A stretch of DNA of 9,267 bases from positions 1-9,267 of the forward strand of contig USBC01000062.1 of NCBI GenBank assembly GCA_900552845.1, in the 5' to 3' direction. A program made the position numbers and the translations under genes. Shown here in pieces: positions 6,518 through 9,267 of the stretch. The stretch comes from an uncultured Oscillospiraceae bacterium (GTDB taxonomy: Bacteria; Bacillota; Clostridia; Oscillospirales; Ruminococcaceae). Within the stretch, counting starts at the first letter, position 1. The number at the start of each line of letters is the position of its first letter. Under the pieces are notes generated by a model that was not told the DNA's origin, ran no database searches, and worked only from the letters and a program-made list of their open reading frames with translations.

Positions 6518-6606
6518 CCGCGGCGGTCGCTCTCCGCTTTGTCTCGGGTCGGCCTCCGCGGCTGCGCCGGTCACCCGACCCTCGCCCGCTCCGCGCGCCC
6601 GCCGCT
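6518..6606. repeat. GC-rich hairpin-prone island between ispE and ispD
   Basis: This spacer is far richer in GC than its flanks. It contains GGGTCGG (6546-6552) pairing perfectly with CCGACCC (6575-6581), two copies of the self-complementary CCGCGG (6518-6523 and 6556-6561), and stretches of GCG/CCG words to about 6606. No U-run follows the stem in either direction, so it is not a normal terminator. No promoter-like sequence was seen in it. It interrupts an operon whose other junctions are 0-4 nt. Confidence 0.55.
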
Positions 6607-6617
6607 CATATTCCCTT

Positions 6618-7463
6618 TTAACCCGCGCTGCGGCAATATACCGCCCAACGGGTCTGTCTCAGCCGCTCCGCTGCTGCTTTTGCCGCTGCTTCGGTAGGGT
6701 AAATGCCAAATATCGCACTGCCGCTGCCGGTCATCAGCGCCGCCAGCGCGCCGCTTTGACGCAACTCCCGGTGAATTATTTCCAACTCCGGCAGAGCGGT
6801 CACTTCCTCAAACACGTTATAAAGGCTGCTGCACAGCCCTGCAAGGTCTCCCGCCGCCAGCGCTTCGGCAGCTTTCTTTGCTGTAAATCGCTGCGACAGT
6901 CGGTCTCCCAACTCGTCAATCCTATGGTACATTACCGGCGTGGAGCAGCCCACATCGGGCTTTATCACCACAAAATGAAGCGGCAAGTGGCTTATCACCG
7001 GCTGTAATGTTTCTCCGATCCCAGTTGCCACTGCCGTCCCACCGTATACGCAAAACGGCACATCGGCGCCCAGTTCCGCTGCAAGAGAGGAAAGCCGCTC
7101 GCTTTCCAGTCCCAGTCCGTACAGCCTGTTCATGCCGCGCAGATAAGCGGCTGCGTCCGCACTGCCGCCGCCCAGCCCCGCCTCGGTGGGAACATTCTTT
7201 TCCAGCGTCACGGCAACACCCCCAAGGTTAGGGAATTCTCTCCGCAGCAGCCGGTCGGCACGAGTAATAATATTCTCCCCTGCCGGTATCTTCTCCACAT
7301 CGTTCAGCGTAAAGCCGATCTCTCGCCGCTCCAGAACCAGCCGGTCGCACAGGCTGATGCTCTGGAACAGCGACTGTATAGTGTGGTAGCCGTCTGCCCG
7401 CCGTCCGGTGACCGCCAGCGTTAGGTTCAGCTTGGCGTATGCCGTCTCCTCCACTCTCTGCAT
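6618..7463 (-). CDS. ispE: 4-diphosphocytidyl-2-C-methyl-D-erythritol kinase
   Basis: Fourth step of the MEP pathway: ATP-dependent phosphorylation of the 2-hydroxyl of CDP-ME. It is a GHMP-superfamily kinase of 281 residues, the normal length. Motifs: AYAKLNLTLAV (9-19, with the substrate-site Lys11), GYHTIQSLFQSISLCD (25-40), the ATP loop PTEAGLGGGSADAAA (92-106), GADVPFCVYGG (132-142, with the catalytic Asp134) and the C-terminal GHMP motif LMTGSGSAIFGIY (243-255). An in-frame ATG 59 codons further upstream lies inside ispF in another frame and gives a sequence with no family resemblance, so it is rejected. This ATG has GGAGG 7 nt upstream and follows the ispF stop after 2 nt, which suggests translational coupling. 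Confidence 0.97.
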   Translation of the reverse strand: MQRVEETAYAKLNLTLAVTGRRADGYHTIQSLFQSISLCDRLVLERREIGFTLNDVEKIPAGENIITRADRLLRREFPNLGGVAVTLEKNVPTEAGLGGGSADAAAYLRGMNRLYGLGLESERLSSLAAELGADVPFCVYGGTAVATGIGETLQPVISHLPLHFVVIKPDVGCSTPVMYHRIDELGDRLSQRFTAKKAAEALAAGDLAGLCSSLYNVFEEVTALPELEIIHRELRQSGALAALMTGSGSAIFGIYPTEAAAKAAAERLRQTRWAVYCRSAG

Positions 7464-7465
7464 GG

Positions 7466-7930
7466 TCAGTCCTCCACCGTCAGGATACACAGCACCGAAA
7501 TGCCCAGTCCCCGTCCGCAGTCGGTCAGGCCCTCGCCGCTGGTGGCGGTAATGCCCACCTGTTGCGGCTGAATGTCCAGCAGTCCGGCAATGCTCTCCCG
7601 CATGGTGGGGATCATCGGGCTGATTTTGGGGTGCATGCACTCGATGGAAACGCTGAGGTGGGAGATTCTCCCCTCAAGCGATTTCATCGCCTCCCGCAGA
7701 TACTCCGCCGAATTTGTGATCCCGCTTCGGCACATCTCATCGGCGACCACCCCCAGTATATTGCGGCAGGTGATGCCGGAAATTGCATTGGTGATGGCGT
7801 GCAGCACCACATCACCGTCGCTGTTGGCGCTCAGCCCACGTTCCTCGGGGAATACCACCCCGCCCAAGATCAGCGGCTTACCGTATTCTTTCTCAAAGCG
7901 GTGGCTGTCCTGCCCGATCGCTGCCCTCAT
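7466..7930 (-). CDS. ispF: 2-C-methyl-D-erythritol 2,4-cyclodiphosphate synthase, divergent type
   Basis: Fifth step of the MEP pathway: CDP-ME 2-phosphate is cyclised to MEcPP with loss of CMP, by a homotrimer with Zn2+ and Mg2+ between subunits. It has 154 residues, the normal length. The Zn ligands are present: D8 and H10 in GQDSHRF (6-12) and H44 in NSDGDVVLHAI (36-46). PKISPMIPTMRESIA (101-115) and ITATSGEGLTDCGRGLGI (127-144) match the C-terminal half. Departures from the E. coli pattern: the His of HSDGD is Asn36, the GDIGxxFPDTDP loop is replaced by RNILGVVADEMCRSG (56-70), and TTTEKLGFTG reads TSGEGLTDCG. I believe a clostridial IspF branch shares these features, but that is from memory. 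The start is the ATG 4 nt after the dxr stop with GAGGTG just upstream; a 25-codon upstream extension inside dxr is rejected. Confidence 0.9.
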   Translation of the reverse strand: MRAAIGQDSHRFEKEYGKPLILGGVVFPEERGLSANSDGDVVLHAITNAISGITCRNILGVVADEMCRSGITNSAEYLREAMKSLEGRISHLSVSIECMHPKISPMIPTMRESIAGLLDIQPQQVGITATSGEGLTDCGRGLGISVLCILTVED

Positions 7931-7934
7931 GCCG

Positions 7935-9077
7935 TCACCTCGTTTTCTGTATCCATTCTTCGGTCTGCCGCCGGATCTCGCCGTCCAGTGCCAGCACATC
8001 ATCAATGCTGTTTAATTCATGCGCAGTGTGCCGCTCCAGCATCGCCTCCACCCCGTGCGGGATCTCGGTAAACCGTACCTCTCCTGCTAAAAAGCCTGCC
8101 ACCAGTACCTCGTTTGCAGCATTCAGCACCACCTGCGCGCTGTGTCCTGCGCACGCGGCTTCCGTCGCCAGCCGCAGACAGGGGAATTTCTCGTAATCCG
8201 GCTTTTGGAACTGCAACGCCTTCATCGAAAAAATGTCCAGTCGGTGCGGCGCCGATATCCGTTCCGGATAGGAAAGCGCATATGCAATCGGGATTTCCAT
8301 ATCCGTCGGTGCAAGGTTTGCCATGATGCTGCCGTCACAGAATTCCACCATCGAGTGAACGATGCTCTGCCTGTGAATGACCACCTGCACCTTTTCCACC
8401 GGCACATCAAAGAGCCACCGTGCCTCAATAATTTCGAAGCCCTTGTTCATCATGGTGGCGCTGTCTATTGTAATTTTGGGTCCCATCTTCCATGTGGGGT
8501 GTCGCAGTGCCTCCTGCGGGGTGATATCGTCGGTAATCTCTCGCTCAAAGAACGGTCCTCCTGAGGCAGTCAGTAAAATCCGCTCGATCTCTGCATGGTT
8601 CTCACCGCGCAAGCACTGCATAATAGCACTGTGCTCGCTGTCTACGGTCAGAAGTGTGGCACTGCAATCCTTTGCCGCCTCCATCACAAGCCTGCCGCCG
8701 GTCACCAGCACTTCCTTATTGGCAAGCGCCACTGTTTTACCGTTTCGGATCATGTTCCAGGTGGGGCGAAGCCCTGCAACCCCCACCAACGCCGAAACGC
8801 CAATGTCAAAATCGGTCAGACGGCTCACCTGATCCATGCCGCCCTCACCCCAGTAAATATCCAATTGCGGGAAAAGCTCATGCAGCGTCTGGGCATCCTT
8901 TTCTTCGATGATATATACATGCCGGGGAGAAAACTCCCGGATCTGCCCAATCAGACGTTCCAGATTGCGACCCGCCGTAAGGATCGAAACCCCGAAGCGT
9001 AAACGCTCCCGATGCACTACATTCAGGGTGCTGCACCCAATGGAGCCGGTGCTGCCGAAAATGGCAAGCTCTTTCAT
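7935..9077 (-). CDS. dxr: 1-deoxy-D-xylulose 5-phosphate reductoisomerase
   Basis: Second step of the MEP pathway: NADPH-dependent rearrangement and reduction of DXP to 2-C-methyl-D-erythritol 4-phosphate; the target of fosmidomycin. It has 380 residues, typical length. Motifs: the NADPH loop FGSTGSIG (7-14), ALANKEVLVTGG (117-128), the metal site VDSEHSAI (145-152, with D146 and E148), TASGGPF (170-176), HPTWKMGPKITIDSATMMNKGFE (193-215, with N211, K212 and metal-binding E215) and IHRQSIVHSMVEF (234-246), where many homologues have HPQSI. The C-terminal helical domain is complete. AAGGGGAG lies 7 nt before the ATG. It is the first gene of the five-gene operon and has a clear promoter 45 nt upstream of the start codon; ispF follows after 4 nt. 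Confidence 0.98.
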   Translation of the reverse strand: MKELAIFGSTGSIGCSTLNVVHRERLRFGVSILTAGRNLERLIGQIREFSPRHVYIIEEKDAQTLHELFPQLDIYWGEGGMDQVSRLTDFDIGVSALVGVAGLRPTWNMIRNGKTVALANKEVLVTGGRLVMEAAKDCSATLLTVDSEHSAIMQCLRGENHAEIERILLTASGGPFFEREITDDITPQEALRHPTWKMGPKITIDSATMMNKGFEIIEARWLFDVPVEKVQVVIHRQSIVHSMVEFCDGSIMANLAPTDMEIPIAYALSYPERISAPHRLDIFSMKALQFQKPDYEKFPCLRLATEAACAGHSAQVVLNAANEVLVAGFLAGEVRFTEIPHGVEAMLERHTAHELNSIDDVLALDGEIRRQTEEWIQKTR

Positions 9078-9121
9078 CTTCTGTCTCCCCTTTTGTTTGC
9101 AAGCTTTTGTCTTGGTTTTTT

Positions 9122-9151
9122 ATTGTACCACACATACTCGCTTCTGCGCAA
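9122..9151 (-). promoter_or_regulatory. Promoter of the dxr-ispF-ispE-ispD-dxs operon
   Basis: On the minus strand: TTGCGC (9146-9151), an 18-nt spacer ending in TGTGG, then TACAAT (9122-9127). The extended TGTG -10 compensates for the imperfect -35. The predicted start of transcription is near 9115, giving a short leader of about 38 nt with no evident riboswitch or attenuator. Confidence 0.75.
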
Positions 9152-9168
9152 CTACGGTGTGCTTCTTC

Positions 9169-9246
9169 GCCCGCAGGGCAAGCCGCCTGCGGCGGCTTCG
9201 GCGCGAAGCGCCCCCCCCCACCCGCAGGGCCGGAACCCCCGAGGGG
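9169..9246. repeat. GC-rich island of five tandem three-base-loop hairpins
   Basis: Within 78 bp: GCCC-GCA-GGGC (9169-9179), AAGCCGCC-TGC-GGCGGCTT (9180-9198), GGCGC-GAA-GCGCC (9200-9212), CCC-GCA-GGG (9221-9229) and CCCC-CGA-GGGG (9236-9246). The 10-mer CCCGCAGGGC occurs twice, 51 bp apart (9170 and 9221), and there is a run of nine C (9211-9219). It lies just upstream of the dxr promoter. There is no U-run on either strand, so it is not a standard terminator. Positions 9247-9267 show no feature. Confidence 0.55.
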
Positions 9247-9267
9247 CGCATCCACCGAATAGCAAAA

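Noticed and set aside
6500..6574. A 25-codon upstream extension of ispD.
   Set aside because: It is translated GC-rich spacer; the AAAGGAGAG site before the ATG at 6499 and normal family length both favour the shorter form.
7464..7640. A 59-codon upstream extension of ispE.
   Set aside because: It overlaps ispF in another frame, shows no IspE similarity, and a good GGAGG site marks the ATG at 7463.
9078..9115. A riboswitch or attenuator in the dxr leader.
   Set aside because: The predicted leader is only about 38 nt with at most a 4-bp stem (CAAG/CTTG); too short for a known riboswitch.
8878..9255. A 125-codon minus-strand frame starting in the upstream GC-rich island and overlapping dxr.
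   Set aside because: It is a shadow of dxr joined to hairpin-rich spacer, with Gly/Pro/Ala-rich low-complexity translation and no ribosome site.

Overview
The window is a block of minus-strand chromosomal genes from a Gram-positive anaerobe. It is most probably a member of the Clostridia in the Oscillospiraceae/Ruminococcaceae sphere. That placement is inferred from strong purine-rich Shine-Dalgarno sites, promoters with an extended TGTG -10 box, moderately high GC with very GC-rich hairpin islands between genes, and the style of the proteins. No species can be named from the sequence alone.

Layout, in the direction of transcription (right to left). Positions 9078-9267 are the upstream region: a GC-rich hairpin island (about 9169-9246) and then a good promoter (9122-9151). 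From 9077 down to 3944 runs one compact operon, dxr-ispF-ispE-ispD-dxs. It encodes all five enzymes that take pyruvate plus glyceraldehyde-3-phosphate to 2-C-methyl-D-erythritol-2,4-cyclodiphosphate (MEcPP) in the non-mevalonate isoprenoid (MEP) pathway. The junctions are 4, 2, 118 and 0 nt; the 118-nt gap is a second GC-rich island. The last two enzymes of the pathway, IspG and IspH, are not here. The encoded IspF is clearly divergent from the E. coli type.

Between dxs and the next gene lies a strong hairpin whose U-tract faces the plus strand. A promoter-like sequence about 30 bp before it, also on the plus strand, suggests a tiny RNA of about 60 nt converging on the 3' end of dxs. Next come a leucine-carboxyl-methyltransferase-family SAM methyltransferase (2886-3797) and a TetR-family repressor (2222-2809), the latter with its own promoter and a candidate operator inside it.

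The AT-rich 187-nt gap before the Na+/proline symporter gene putP (484-2034) is packed with symmetrical elements: a 29-bp inverted repeat, a regularly spaced TACAGA/TCTGTA array and an ACAAATTTGT palindrome over the putP promoter. putP ends at an intrinsic terminator (431-466). At the left edge a membrane-anchored glycerophosphodiester phosphodiesterase begins (1-317) from its own promoter and runs out of the window.

The genes themselves are recognisable housekeeping or transport families. No mobile element, CRISPR array, tRNA or rRNA was seen. The less ordinary content is the five-gene MEP operon, the variant IspF, the possible plus-strand small RNA, and the regulatory DNA around tetR and putP.
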